Assembly (NCBI GenBank): GCA_013399015.1
Contig: VWZX01002922.1
Location: forward strand, 514,853-578,852
DNA length: 64,000 bases
Direction of reading: 5' to 3'
Source of the DNA: Galbula dea
Taxonomy: Eukaryota > Chordata > Aves > Piciformes > Galbulidae
Shown here: piece by piece, positions 35,851 to 47,932 of the stretch
How positions within the stretch are numbered: position 1 is the stretch's first letter
Layout: the number at the start of each line of letters is the position of its first letter
Notes under the pieces: generated by a model
Told to the model about the DNA's origin: nothing
What the model saw: only the letters and a program-made list of their open reading frames with translations
Databases searched by the model: none
Translations under genes and position numbers: made by a program

Positions 35851-36577
35851 CACACACAGAATCACAGAATATTAGGAGTTGGAAGGGACCTCAAAAGATC
35901 ATCTAGCCCAACCTCCCTGCCACAGCAGGATTCCCTAGACCAGGTCACACAGAAGCACATCCAGACAGGTCTTGAATACCTCCATAGAAGGAGACTCCAC
36001 AACCTCTCTGGGCAGTCTGTGCCAGTGCTCTGGCACCCTCACTGTGAAAAAATTTCTACGTATTCACATGGAATCTCCTATGCTTCAGCTTACAGCCATT
36101 GCCCCTTATCCTGTCACTGGGCTTCACTGAGAAGAGCCTGGCCCTATCCTCCCGATACACACCCTTCACATATTTAAAAGCATAGATGAGGTCACCCCTT
36201 AACCTCCTCTTCTCCAAGCTAAAGAGACCCAGCTCCCTCAGCCTTTCCTCATAAGGAAGATGTTCCAGCCCCTTCATCATCTTTGTGGCTCTGCGCTGGA
36301 CTCTTTCCAGCAGTTCCCTATCCTTCTTAAACTGAGGGGCCCAGAACTGGACACAATATTCCAGATGCGGCCTCACCAGGGTAGAGTAAAGTGGAAGAAG
36401 AACCTCTCTTGACCTACTAGCCACACCCCTTCTAATCCACCCCAGAACCCCATTGGCCCTCCTGGCCACAAGAGCACACTGCTGGGTCATGGTTATCCTT
36501 CCATCCACCAGGAGCCCCAGATTCCTTTCCCCCTCACTGCTCTCCAACAGCTCAGTCCCCAACCTATACTCATACAT
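35851..36577 (-). mobile_element. CR1 LINE, 5'-truncated, nested
   Basis: Minus-strand CR1 with its 3' tail at 35851-35870 (reverse of CTGTGATTCTGTG). The ORF2 C-terminal region is largely open: 36634-36056 on the minus strand carries LERVQRRATKMMKGLEHLP, then EERLRELGLFSLEKRRLRGD, typical of the CR1 reverse transcriptase C-terminal side. The copy sits inside the older LINE described at this locus. Confidence 0.92.
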
Positions 36578-36796
36578 GAAATGGCATAGCAATTGCTGCT
36601 CACAGAGATTTTGTAGAAGGAAGTCATACTGCACGAATCTGATTGAGTTCTTTCAAGGAGCTGATGAACATGTGGATATGGGTGATCACTTGATATAAAA
36701 CTTCCATTTCTAAATCTTTTTTGATGAAATCTCTCACCAAAGACTCTTAATAAACCTCCTAAGCCCTCAAAGAATAAGAAGGGATGTCCTATGCAG

Positions 36797-36998
36797 GGTT
36801 CCACTGAGGGTGGTGAGACCCTGTCCCAGGTTGCCCAGAGAGGTGGGAGATGTTCCATTCCTGGAACGATTCCAGGTCAGGTTGTTTGGGACTCTGAGCA
36901 AGTTTCTCTAGTTGCAGATGTCCCTGCTGACTGCAGGAGGTTACAGGATGACCTTCAAAGGTCCTTTCCAAACCAAATCATTCAGTGATTCTGTGATT
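36797..36998 (+). mobile_element. CR1 LINE 3' end, second nested copy
   Basis: Runs from GGTTCCACTGAGGGTGGTGA through CAGGTTGCCCAGAGAGGTGG to TTCAGTGATTCTGTGATT. It is a different CR1 subfamily from the neighbouring copy and in the opposite orientation. Older-LINE sequence resumes right after it with AACAGCTGGTTAAAAGTTAA. Confidence 0.88.
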
Positions 36999-38677
36999 AA
37001 CAGCTGGTTAAAAGTTAAGAAACAACTTGAATGAGCTGTTCAACATATTCATAACTGATTTGGAAAAAATGAAGTGACAAAGCTTACTGATGAGAAAAAA
37101 GAATATCAGGGTAATATAAATTAAATCTGATCACAACAACTTGCAGATGGTTTTCAAAATACTGTTGAAAGCAAGATGAATCTCAGTTCCGATGACTGTG
37201 AAGTAACAGACATGGCAATAACCACCTGTAATGTATGAACATGGCAATGAACTTAAAGTTAGCAATTACTACTTAGGAAAGATACCTTTCAATTACTGTA
37301 GGTAGTTCAATCAAATTTGCAGCTCAGAGGATGTAAAAAAATGCAGGTTAGGAAAGGTCAGCAAAGTGATAGAGAACAAACTAGAAAACAACTTCATATA
37401 TTTGTACAAATCCCTGGGACATGCGTTTGAACATTTGTAACAGGAATACAACAGCTAGTTCCCAACCCTCCACCTCAAAAATGGTGACAGTAGCATCAGA
37501 AATAGTAGAAAGAAAGTAATTAAGAATGACCAAAAGGATGGAAAGTTTCTGAACAAGGAAGGACCGGATTAAACAGACTAGGCTCTTCCACCCTAGAAAA
37601 AAAAATGTTGGCAGAGGGATAAATGCAAAAACAATGTAGAAAATAATGAGAGTAATGAATACAGCAAACAGAAAATTTTTATCCATAATTTCTCATAACA
37701 TAAGCTCTAGGAGCTCATTCTCAAGAGTATTGGGATCTGGGAGGCACTAATGAAAGAAGCTTCACTGTGTGCTTGCACTGCTCTTACCCTCTTCCCCCAA
37801 ACTGCTGTTGCTGGGCACAGCATCCTGGGCCGCATGAAACTGTAACCTAATCCAGTTCATGCTTTCTTATGAGCCATTGTATTTCACAAAAATCACCGCA
37901 ATGTGCTACTCTAAGACAATTGGTACAGTAACAGGCAGTGGCAGTCTCCACACACACACACATAATCCTTTGGGGAGGCAATAACCTCCCTGCAATACCT
38001 GTTAATTAAAACAGAGGTACACTGTAAATTATGAAGCGCTCAAACCCCTGAAGAGCAGAAACAATGAGAATTCCCACTGAAGAGGCTAATCCCCAATATA
38101 TTTTACTAAAAATTTTTACAGGTGCAAAAAGCAGAGGGCCATAAGAAGAGTACAGCTGCAAGTTCTTGTTGTGAAAAAATTTTATATGTGGCAGTCATTG
38201 TACACATCAGGAATTTAAATTCTGTACAGGCAGATGGGACACCAATCCTCACAGTCTTCTTGGTTTTAAGCTATGATCATCCTTATGGTCTGTGAATGGC
38301 CTGCATTACATTACACATTATGTTACACATTAGAGCAACCTATTTTCTCTGTTTCTCCATGGTGTGATCTAATGGGTCCCCAGCAAGAATGCTGCTGTGA
38401 GCTGTCGCTCCTGCTTGTTGCCTGGCAATGTCACAAACCACTGGATTCCTGTTAGGTATCCAGAGCTATTCCATGATAATAAATCCTTTTAATGTCAAGC
38501 CATAAAAGACATGTCTTTCTATACCATAAACAAAATATTTGATAGTGGCAAGCCCACAACAATAAGAAAGGATGGGAAATAGCGTAGTATAGGAAACAAT
38601 TCTCTTCTTTCTTCTCCATTTATCCATGGCTGCTGTTCAACCTTCCCCACATAACTGTGGCCACCACAGGCTTTGGG

Positions 38678-39003
38678 TATCACAGAATCATTCTGGTTGG
38701 AAAAGACCTCTGAGATCATCAAGTCCAACCATCCACCCAACACTCCCTCTTCACCACTAAACCATGGCCCCAAACAACACATCTACACGTTCTTTGAACT
38801 CTTCCAGGGATGGTGACTCCACCACCTCCCTGAGCAGCCTGGGCCAATGCCTGGTAACCCTCTTGAGGAAGAAATTCTTCCTAATATCCAACCTGAACCT
38901 CCCCTGGTGCAACTTGAAGCCATTTCCTTTTGTCCTATGACTTATCTGGGAGAAGAGATTGAGCCTCACCTTACAACCTCCTTTGAAGTAGCTTTAGAGA
39001 GCA
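38678..39003 (-). mobile_element. CR1 LINE 3' end
   Basis: The tail (TATCACAGAATCATTCTGGT) is at the low end. The body includes GGGATGGTGACTCCACCACC and AGGAAGAAATTCTTCCTAAT, and it ends near TAGCTTTAGAGAGC. A residual ORF (38969-38757) carries GRFRLDIRKNFF and VVESPSLEEFKERVD, the C-terminal end of CR1 ORF2. Confidence 0.92.
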
Positions 39004-39228
39004 AAACCGTGCACGTACTGTTTCACTGAAAGAGAGTTGGCTTTTAGTGCTTGTTCTGATGCCCCTTGTGATACACGAAATTATTCTGAGATGTTTTCTC
39101 AGTTTTATGCACCAGTCACAGACCCACAAGGAAAATTTCATACCAGGTGTTACCTACCACCCCACAAACAGCTGAGCCTCTACTAAGCCACGTTACATTC
39201 CCATATACTTATAACTTTAAGTTTTATT

Positions 39229-39442
39229 CATAGAATCATAGACTTACAGAATTATGGAATGTCCTGAGTTGGAAGGGACCCACCAGGATCATCAAGTCCA
39301 ACTCCTGTCTATGCACAGGACAACCCCAAAAATTCCATCATGTGCTTGAGAGGGTTGGCCAAATGCTTCTGGAATTGTGACTACTTTCCTAGGAAGCCTG
39401 TTCCAGTGCTCCACCACCATCTGGGAGAAGAACCTTTCTCTA
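39229..39442 (-). mobile_element. CR1 LINE 3' end, diverged
   Basis: Tail ATAGAATCATAG, then GTCCTGAGTTGGAAGGGACC, CATCAAGTCCAACTCC and TTCCAGTGCTCCACCACC. It is 5'-truncated near CCTTTCTC. Confidence 0.9.
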
Positions 39443-39472
39443 AACCATTTTTTAATTGTTGTTTTTGTTCTT

Positions 39473-39860
39473 CTTTTTTTTTTTAACCTGATGCCGTAAC
39501 ACCATCAGCAACACAGACCTGGCTATGTGCTCCACCTCAGCAACTTCCGCTGCCCAGCCCAGAACAAGGGCTCCATGGTGGGTTTCCACCTTTACAGCAC
39601 CGTGAAAGCCCTGACCAAGCTCCTCCAGCTGTCCTCAGCACTAGCGGTGGTGGTGGTGCCAGGTGACATGTGATGCCTCATGGCACCACCAAGCCTCGGT
39701 GTGCGGGAAAGTGGCGTGGGTGCCGCAGGCCACGTGACCTGCTGGCAGCCCGGGCCTGGGGCTTGGAGGGAGGAAGCAATGGTGGTGGCATCCTGCTATG
39801 GACCCTGCTTTGTTTCTAGATACTCTTCCCTTGCTACAGATATGGTATTGTGTTAACCTC
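39473..39860 (-). pseudogene. GC-rich block with A-rich 3' end; possible retrocopy
   Basis: About 350 bp (39490-39840) is clearly richer in G+C and CpG than its surroundings. On the minus strand it is followed at once by a run of A and A-rich sequence (reverse complement of 39473-39487 and below), the layout of a retroposed transcript. A plus-strand frame over 39500-39660 reads GYVLHLSNFRCPAQNKGS..., and a minus-strand frame is open too. I could not tie either to a known protein. It might also be part of an unrecognised repeat. Confidence 0.35.
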
Positions 39861-42800
39861 CTTACCATGTGGGAATACATGCATCACAGTTATGTTGAAA
39901 GCTATGAAGAAATATCCAGATACTTCAGCCATAATTAATGGAAACAAACCTTATGGGAAGGGTGTTAGCCTCCATACTTCAATGTTTTAGCCAATATCAG
40001 AATAAAGCCCAGTCCAGGCAGACAGGTTATTTCATAACTACTTGCTGCAGAGTTCTTACATTATCATTGACTACTGGCACAATCCAGATGGGATAGTTGA
40101 ACCTGGCTATGATACAGTCTAGGAAGATGTAGATTTAAAAAAGGTTGAGCAGATAAACTTACATCCGCTTTTACACTTTGATGAATGACGCAGAACAGAT
40201 GTGTCAATATATATCTGAAAACTGCATAAGAATGCAATGTGTCACAAAAATTTAGGTAATTTCTTGCTGTACTGGAATTTTCAAGAGGAAAATATTTTTC
40301 CAAGGAATTTTATTCATGTTAGTTTCTATCTGAGAAACATGTAAGCAGCCAAAAAGATAAGAAAGCAAAAGCGAAAAGTAAAAAAAGGAAAGAAAGAGTT
40401 AAAAAAGGTTATTTTCAATAAAACATATAAATCAAATATTTCACTTACTTAAATTTTTTTGGGTTGATAATATATGAAAGATTAAGTGGGTAGGTTTTAT
40501 TTGTCCTCAATGTAAACTATTTCCCTGTCTTCTTAATTAGCTTGCCTCCAGAAAATAACATTGCTAACAAGGGAAATAAGGGAGATTTCAATTGCTAGAT
40601 TTTGTTATAAGTAATAACTCAGCATCTGTGGATCCAGGAGCACCAGGGCTGTAAATCCATATAAAGCTGAATGTTATGAATGGAAGCTGTCTGGTCTTTC
40701 CCGATCTCCCATCTATTCCTGTCCCCACATTCAGATATGCTCCATACAGTGCAATTCATCCTCTCTCGCTGTTTTGTTTTCTGCAAACAGCTGCTCAGCC
40801 TGTCCACGGTGACAGGTCATTAGTGGGCAGTTAGTTTTTTTTCAGAATGGAGTGCACAGGAGTGGCAGTGCTATAAAAGCTTCTCTGCAAAGCTGCATGA
40901 ACTGATTTGGGCAAAGCTCTGTCCCAATTTCCCGTGCTTCCTGTTAGCAAAGATTGTCTTGAAACCTCCACTCCTTGTTGCTCACCTGCACTGGTCCTCT
41001 TTGATCGTGTCCTAGGATTTTCAAAAGGTTCAGTCAACAGTGTCAGCTACATAGCTGTTGCTGTTCTAGTGCTGGTCTTGTCACCATTACCCACAATAGT
41101 GGCTTGCCACTATTGAGTGTTTTGTTGATGATACAGAAAGCCACATCTTTTATGGCTTGACACTAAAAAGATTTAATATTATCATGGAATAGCTCTGTAT
41201 ATCTAACAGGAATCCAGAACAAGAATCTCATAAACCACATTCAGTTTAGCTGATATGACTACAGCCCTCTGTGCTTGCACATGTAGTACAAGTAGTTTAA
41301 TTGAAGGGGTGAAGCCATTTATCTTAAAATAGTAAATTTTAATTGTAAGAGTACCGTTTTAATTCTACTGTGGTGTATGCACTAGGAGAGTGTACAACTG
41401 TCTGGTACCATCAGTGTATCACCATTTATTGCAAGGAGATGTGGCATAAATCCTGAACAAGAGTGTTAATTTGCTATTTGATTCATGCAACTATTTCCAT
41501 CATTCTGCTAATTCATCTCTAAAGATACGACCTACCATTCCAGCTGATGAGCACCTCTGCAGTTCTAAGAGATTTTTCCTTAGGAATACAATGCTATGAT
41601 CCTCTAGTTTTCTATTCTAAAGAAGTACTGGCAAATTTGATGGTATTAAATACTCACATCTCTCCAAACCTTCCAACTTCCTCTTCTATGTTCCCCACTC
41701 CGTAACTCCTGAATACTGAATTATTAGCATCTCGCTAATGGCTTTTTGTATCTAACCAGTTAAGTTCTCTACCTTCTGCATTTGTAGGGTAAGCTGTGCT
41801 TGTAACATTCCAGATTATCATCTTGACAGCAATTATGAGATCACAAGAGCTGAACTGTCACAGAATTGACTGGATTAGTAGAGGAGGAAGGAATAGATTG
41901 CAACAGAGAAAGAGAAGATTTGACTTATTTTCCTTTATTACCAAACAATTTTCCTGAATATCCATAGATTTCCTTTAAATGCTGCATTGCTGCCCAAGAG
42001 TCCAGACAGAAGCAACTCCCTTACAGCTTCTCTATTGCCATCTTCTCTGAGTACACGTTGCCAAAGCATGCCTGCTGTCCTTTGTAGTGTTCTGGGTCAG
42101 GGTTTTCAGCTTGGACCCATGAACTACTTGTTAAGGAACAAGACATGAGACCAAAGAAGATCCATCTCACTGTCAAGAAAGCTTCTGTTTAGTACAAAGC
42201 AATTTGTGCCTTCACGGGGAAATACAGATGAATCTGCAAGCCTGAAGAAAGTTGAAGACCATAGGAAAAGATAAACAGAATATGCTCCTCATGACAGAAC
42301 TTTTTCCAAGCCTGTCCTACGTTTATCTCACCTAACAGCAAAAAAGAGCCAGTTACTCAGATCAAGAAACCAGGGATCCCGCAGCCTGACCTCTTTTCTG
42401 GAGGCTTCCCACAGCAGGACTAGTTTCTGATCGCTCTCAGCACTGAGGCACATCTAAGAAAACTTTTTTCCTCCTTACTGCTCTCCCGGGAGACAACACT
42501 ACCTCTTTCAGAGACTCTTAAGAGTTAATCAACTGATGTCAACCATCTTCTGTGAACTATACCAAGTTAACACCAGCAGCAAATTTGGCACAGCTGATTT
42601 TAAAATACATTCGGCTAATTCTTCTTTACAATGTTCAAATCCCAAAAACCAGCAAGGTGAAGAGAGAGAAGTGCTGCTACCAATAGGGAAAGGAACCTCT
42701 TTACCATCTTTACAATGTGTTTATTATCATCCCTTCTGAACACTGACAAGTAACAAAATTAGTCCAAGAGGCTGTTGCAATGTTACCCTATGTGTCCCTG

Positions 42801-45429
42801 AAAGAAAAACAGAGCAAAAATGCAGGAGCTGGATATCTAGGCCGTTATGATGATAGCTAATTTTTTCATCACATTGTTACAATTTGAACTACAGATAAGC
42901 AAAGCAGGGGCTGCATACCTATCAAGCCAAGATTAACATGGGCTGCATGAGCTGCTGATTTTCTTCTTTGCTGCACCCAAGTGGTAGAGGGAGTAAGGAA
43001 GAGAGAAAGATTCTTCTTCAGTGATTTGAATCCAGTGCTCGAGTGTTCAACAAAACTTTCCTTCCCAGGATTTAAATTCTCCCTCTGATGAATACGTAGT
43101 GACTCAGCAGGGTTTGCTAAGATTCCATTTGAAGCTAGAGAAAAGTAATCTCACTCTTTATTTCTTCCCTCTCCCTGTGCTACACCCCTCTAATCATGAT
43201 AAATATATCTAAACATGCCTGATTAAGCCAGACAGACAATGAGCCCCTAATCTGAACTGATCAGGGCTCTGGAGCTGCCAAAGTGAACCTGCTGTCTCCC
43301 TATCAGACAGAGCAATAAGGGGTCAGTAATGCAGCTCCATTTACTGCTTCCCACAGAATGAATTTTCCCTGACTGCTCCTGAAGAGCAGATACTTGAGAA
43401 ATGCCACCTGATGGGAAGTAGCTTTGAATGGTCTCTTTTGGCACAATTGTCGAGCAGCTCCTTGTCAAGTCCTCCAGACAAACAACTAAAGTATGACAAA
43501 TGTAGCCACTTCCTTCCATGGTACTTTTAAAAAAAATCTCTTCATACCTTATCTAGCTAACTGATTTTCAATTTTTCTCAGCTTTTCTTGGTAAGCTTCA
43601 GCACTGGCTGATATGTGTTGTACTGCAAGTGTGTGGTTATCAGAATAATAATCTTATTTCTATTGCATATGTGCATATGCATGCAAGGGATCTGTTTTTG
43701 TTTACAGGTGGAGCTTGCCCTTTGTGGATTCACAGCATTTTGGGCAACGACAGACCACTATAGCAAAATATCAACAAACCATGTGCATTTTTTACACTAA
43801 CAGTTGAGGTTCGTTGAAGAATAAATGGATATGAATCAGAACAATTGCAAGAATCTACACCTCTGAATGCATGTGTTCTTACATCTGCTTTCATGTAGGT
43901 GTAGCCCTCTACAATCATTATCCTCTGAGAAGATCTATTCCTAGCAAAATTCTACAGTCAAGAAGGATCAAAGGGATGTCAGATCATCTTTGAGCTCTGT
44001 GAAATTCTGGGACTTATCCTAAAACTGGTCTTTGGCATAATTACAGGTACCTCCTGTAATTATTACCTTCAGCCTCTCTGAATCAAACCACTTGTGAACA
44101 GCTTCAGGGAACCATTTCACTAGTAGCAAGTTGGGTGGAGAATTACATTTCTCAAACTAATCATACAAGAGACTGGGATAAGAAGTGATGCTATGTTTCA
44201 GACATATTCCCTGTTAGGACGGACTTTACACCAGTCACTTACAAAGCACAGAAGTCAAAACAGAAACAAGAATCTGGTATTATGTGACTTCATTAAAAAC
44301 AACCAACCACAGACAGTAAAACCCACCTACAATTAGATACAGATGCTCCAAGGTGTTTTCCCTGTGTTTAGGTATTTAAATATGGGAAGGGATACTCAAG
44401 AATCATTAACTCCATCTTTGACCATCAGAAAAAGATTTTGAAAAAAATACAGAGTATCCAACATACTGTTCTGTAAATCTGAGCTCTTGTACTGTAACTA
44501 AGAGATGAGCAATTCTGGTGTTCATGTAGATCTGCATATGGTAACACACTGGATGTGCATGTGAATGGTAAATTCCCTTTGTCTATGTGCGATCGGGCAG
44601 TTCACAATGTGAAATGGAAATTAGAAAAAAAAAATCTGTAAATATTTGTAAATATATTGTGTAGGAGTAAGTTCACCTTATATCTTTAGTTCATTTCCAC
44701 AGTAAAGAAACTCCTCTTTTCATATATAAAAGATGAAGGATGCAACAGAAGGCAATTATTTATTTATTTCTGGATATAGCACAAACTAGAGAATTCATTA
44801 CGTTAAGGCATGAATCCAATCTGGTAAAAATAGTTTTAATCTTGTATTGAACTCTACTACGGCTACATAGTTGAGTGGGCTATGTGAACAAAATGGTATG
44901 AAAATCTGCTAGCATATACTGCCGGGTACATAACATTATGTTTTGTATCAGCTACTGCACATTTCTTTGATCAGGCCAGCTGATTATAATTTTTGTAAAA
45001 TGAGGAGAGGAGAGGAGCAAGATCAGTGATGAAACTGCTGTTTTCCTTAGTATTTTTGGTAAAGATTAATCCTGGCAAAATTGGTAATTGAGCAAAATCT
45101 AGAATGCTGGTAGCAAAATTATATTGTGTACCAACGGATATGATTTTGCTCAAAAGCAGAACTACAGTTAGCTCAGTAAGAAAAGGTAATGTTTCTTTGT
45201 CCTTTTAATCATAGATCTATATTTGTACAAACTGCAGCTGATGGCACAAGATGTGGGTTTTTTACTGAAAAATTTGCCTCACCTCTTTTCCCCTACATAT
45301 TTTTCCTCTCGTGCATTTTTGAAAGAAAAAAATATAAAAGTTCAGAACAACATACATTAGCTATGATAAATTAAACACAAACATAGGAAATCTGATAATT
45401 AGGTTCTGAAAGCCCTCTTATCTTGGACA
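39861..45429. other. AT-rich stretch, nothing recognised
   Basis: No repeat, exon or RNA gene could be supported here. Only short random-looking frames are present. Confidence 0.5.
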
Positions 45430-45816
45430 TAGAATCATGGAATGTTTTGAGCTCCAAGCAACCTTTAAAGATCATCTAATTCAACCCCCCTGGCAGCGAG
45501 CAGGGCCATCTTCAGCTAGATTAGGTTGTTCAGAGCCCTAAACAACCTGACCTTAAATGTTTCCAGGGATGGGGATTCCACCACATCTATGGGCACCCTG
45601 TGCTAGTGTTTCATGACCATCCTTGTAAAATATTTATTTCTTATACCTAGTCTAAATCTACCCTATTTTATTTTAAAACCATTACCTTTTGTCCTGCTGC
45701 AACAGGCCCTGTTAAAAATATTATAGAATCATAGAATCATAGAATGGCTGAGGTTGGAAGGGACCTTAAAGATCATCTAGTTCCAACCCCCCCGCCATGG
45801 GCAGGGATGCCAATCA

Positions 45817-46164
45817 TTAGACCAGGTCACCCAGGGCCACATCCAGCCTGGCCTTGAACACCACCAAGGATGGGGCAGCCACAATCTCTCTGGGCAACCT
45901 GTTCCAGTGCCTAACCACCCTCCTGGTAAAGAAATTCCTCCTAATCTCTAACCTAAATTTCCCCTCTTGTAGCTTGTAGCCATTTCCCCTTGTCTTATCA
46001 CAGTTTGAGAATACAAAAAGTCTCTCCCCTTCTATCCTATAGTCCCCCTTTAGGTACTGGAAGGCAGCTATGAGATCCCCTCGAAGCCTTCTCTTTTTAA
46101 GGCTGAACAACCCCAACCGTTTCAGCCTTTCCTCGTAGGGGAGGTCCTCCAGTCCTTTAATCAT
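45817..46164 (-). CDS. CR1 ORF2 C-terminal fragment
   Basis: This is a 115-codon open frame with an in-frame stop, ending ARLDVALGDLV. Characteristic stretches are LPYEERLKRLGLFSLKKRRL, RGNGYKLQEGKFRLEIRRNF and VVRHWNRLPREIV, the standard end of avian CR1 ORF2. The frame enters the assembly gap upstream, so whether the whole ORF is intact cannot be judged. Confidence 0.85.
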   Translation of the reverse strand: MIKGLEDLPYEERLKRLGLFSLKKRRLRGDLIAAFQYLKGDYRIEGERLFVFSNCDKTRGNGYKLQEGKFRLEIRRNFFTRRVVRHWNRLPREIVAAPSLVVFKARLDVALGDLV

Positions 46165-46187
46165 CTTTGTGGCCCTCCTCTGGACTC

Positions 46188-46954
46188 NNNNNNNNNNNNN
46201 NNNNNNNNNNNNNNNNNNNNNNNNNNNNNNNNNNNNNNNNNNNNNNNNNNNNNNNNNNNNNNNNNNNNNNNNNNNNNNNNNNNNNNNNNNNNNNNNNNNN
46301 NNNNNNNNNNNNNNNNNNNNNNNNNNNNNNNNNNNNNNNNNNNNNNNNNNNNNNNNNNNNNNNNNNNNNNNNNNNNNNNNNNNNNNNNNNNNNNNNNNNN
46401 NNNNNNNNNNNNNNNNNNNNNNNNNNNNNNNNNNNNNNNNNNNNNNNNNNNNNNNNNNNNNNNNNNNNNNNNNNNNNNNNNNNNNNNNNNNNNNNNNNNN
46501 NNNNNNNNNNNNNNNNNNNNNNNNNNNNNNNNNNNNNNNNNNNNNNNNNNNNNNNNNNNNNNNNNNNNNNNNNNNNNNNNNNNNNNNNNNNNNNNNNNNN
46601 NNNNNNNNNNNNNNNNNNNNNNNNNNNNNNNNNNNNNNNNNNNNNNNNNNNNNNNNNNNNNNNNNNNNNNNNNNNNNNNNNNNNNNNNNNNNNNNNNNNN
46701 NNNNNNNNNNNNNNNNNNNNNNNNNNNNNNNNNNNNNNNNNNNNNNNNNNNNNNNNNNNNNNNNNNNNNNNNNNNNNNNNNNNNNNNNNNNNNNNNNNNN
46801 NNNNNNNNNNNNNNNNNNNNNNNNNNNNNNNNNNNNNNNNNNNNNNNNNNNNNNNNNNNNNNNNNNNNNNNNNNNNNNNNNNNNNNNNNNNNNNNNNNNN
46901 NNNNNNNNNNNNNNNNNNNNNNNNNNNNNNNNNNNNNNNNNNNNNNNNNNNNNN
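46188..46954. other. Assembly gap (767 N)
   Basis: The run of N lies inside the reverse transcriptase region of the young CR1. A repeat-caused gap is the likely reason, and its stated length may not be real. Confidence 1.
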
Positions 46955-47421
46955 CACCAGTAAAGACTGAGACAAAGAACTCATTGAGCAGCTCTGCCTT
47001 GTCCATATCTCTCGTGACTAAATTCCCTTCTTTGTTCATCAGAGGGGGAACACTCACCCTGACCTTCCTTTTTTGATTAATATACTTATAAAACCCTTTT
47101 TTATTATTTTTTACATCCCTCGCCAAGTTCAGTTCCATCTGCGCCTTGGCCTTCCTGATCCCGCTCCTACACTTCCTAGCAATTTCCCTGTACTCTTCCC
47201 AGGCCAATTGTCCTTTCCTCCATACCCTGTGCATTTCATTCTTACGCCTCAGCGCAAGAAGCAGATCTTTATTTAGCCACACCGGTCTTCTTCCTGCCCT
47301 ACCTGATTTCTTACAGAGAGGGATAGAAATTTCTTGTGCTCTAAGAAGGGAATCTTTGAAGAACTGCCAACTCTGATGACTTCCTTTGTCCCTAAGGACA
47401 GTGTCCTGTTCCACTTCTTTG
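46955..47421 (-). CDS. CR1 ORF2 central fragment
   Basis: The open frame encodes about 155 residues up to the gap: VLRDKGSHQSWQFFKDSLL, then RRPVWLNKDLLLALRRKNEM, YREIARKCRSGIRKAKAQME, and LLNEFFVSVFTG at the gap edge. It belongs to the stretch before the reverse transcriptase core. The element is 5'-truncated, so this is not an independent gene. Confidence 0.85.
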
Positions 47422-47932
47422 TTATAGCTCCCCATTAAGTACTGAAATGTCAAAATAAGGTCTCCTCGGAGCCTTCTTCAGGCTGAACGACCCCAACTCT
47501 CTTAGCCTTTCTTCATAGCAGAGGTATTCCAGCCCTCTGATAAGTTTTGTGGCCCTCCTCTGGACCTGCTCCAACAGGTCCATGTCTTTATTGTGCTGAG
47601 CTCCAGAGCTGGACACTATAGTCCAGACGGAGTCTTATCAGAGCAGAGGGACAGAATCACGTCCCTTGAACTGCTGTTCACAGTAGTTTTGATGCAGCCC
47701 AGGATATTGTTGGTCTTCTGGGCCATGAGCACACATTGTCGGCTCATGGTCAGCTTTTCATACAACAATGCCCTCAAGTCCTCCCCCACAGGGCTGCTTT
47801 CAATTCCTTCATCCCCCAGCCCATATTAATATTGAGGATTGCTCCGACCTAGATGCAGGACCTTGCACTAGGCCTTGTTGAACCTTATGATGTTCACACG
47901 GGCCCTCTTCTTGAGTTTGCCCAGGTTGTACA

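Larger units (their letters stand above)
35270..37730 (+). mobile_element. Ancient CR1/L3-like LINE, broken by two younger CR1s
   Basis: Three plus-strand pieces (about 35270-35850, 36578-36796, 36999-37730) read in order as one degraded CR1/L3-type ORF2. The recognisable pieces are GAAGCAGGAAGCCTGCC, then CACGAATCTGATTGAGTTCT, CTCTCACCAAAGACTCTTAA, GTTCAACATATTCATAACTG with GATTTGGAAAAA, and finally TTCTCATAACATAAGCTCTA. These match the order in the old CR1-L3 lineage known from turtles and crocodilians. The reading frame is destroyed by many stops and indels. The match is from memory and approximate at both ends. Confidence 0.7.
45727..47421 (-). mobile_element. Young CR1 LINE inserted into an older CR1
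   Basis: The 3' tail is ATAGAATCATAGAATCATAG at the low end. The direct repeat TTATAG at 45721-45726 and 47422-47427 is a candidate target-site duplication, though it partly overlaps the repeat-like tail. ORF2 pieces on both sides of the assembly gap are open. The upstream part (from ~47421 down) encodes RRPVWLNKDLLLALRRKNEM and ELLNEFFVSVFTG, the region between endonuclease and reverse transcriptase. The downstream part (46164-45817) encodes the C-terminal end from MIKGLEDLPYEERLK to DVALGDLV with a stop. Intact frames point to a recent insertion. Confidence 0.9.
45430..47932 (-). mobile_element. Older CR1 LINE split by a younger CR1
   Basis: The low piece (45430-45720) holds the diverged CR1 3' end and runs to CAACAGGCCCTGTTAAAAAT. 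The high piece (47428-47932) resumes with CTCCCCATTAAGTACTGAAA and carries the upstream CR1 region (GAGCCTTCTTCAGGCTGAAC, GTGGCCCTCCTCTGGACCTG). The two pieces are colinear on the CR1 consensus. A decayed ORF at 47616-47422 has LLEQVQRRATKLIRGLEYL. Confidence 0.85.

Noticed and set aside
46161..47453. 430-residue ORF across the N run
   Set aside because: The middle is undetermined bases, and its N-terminal residues come from the older CR1 beyond the insertion boundary.
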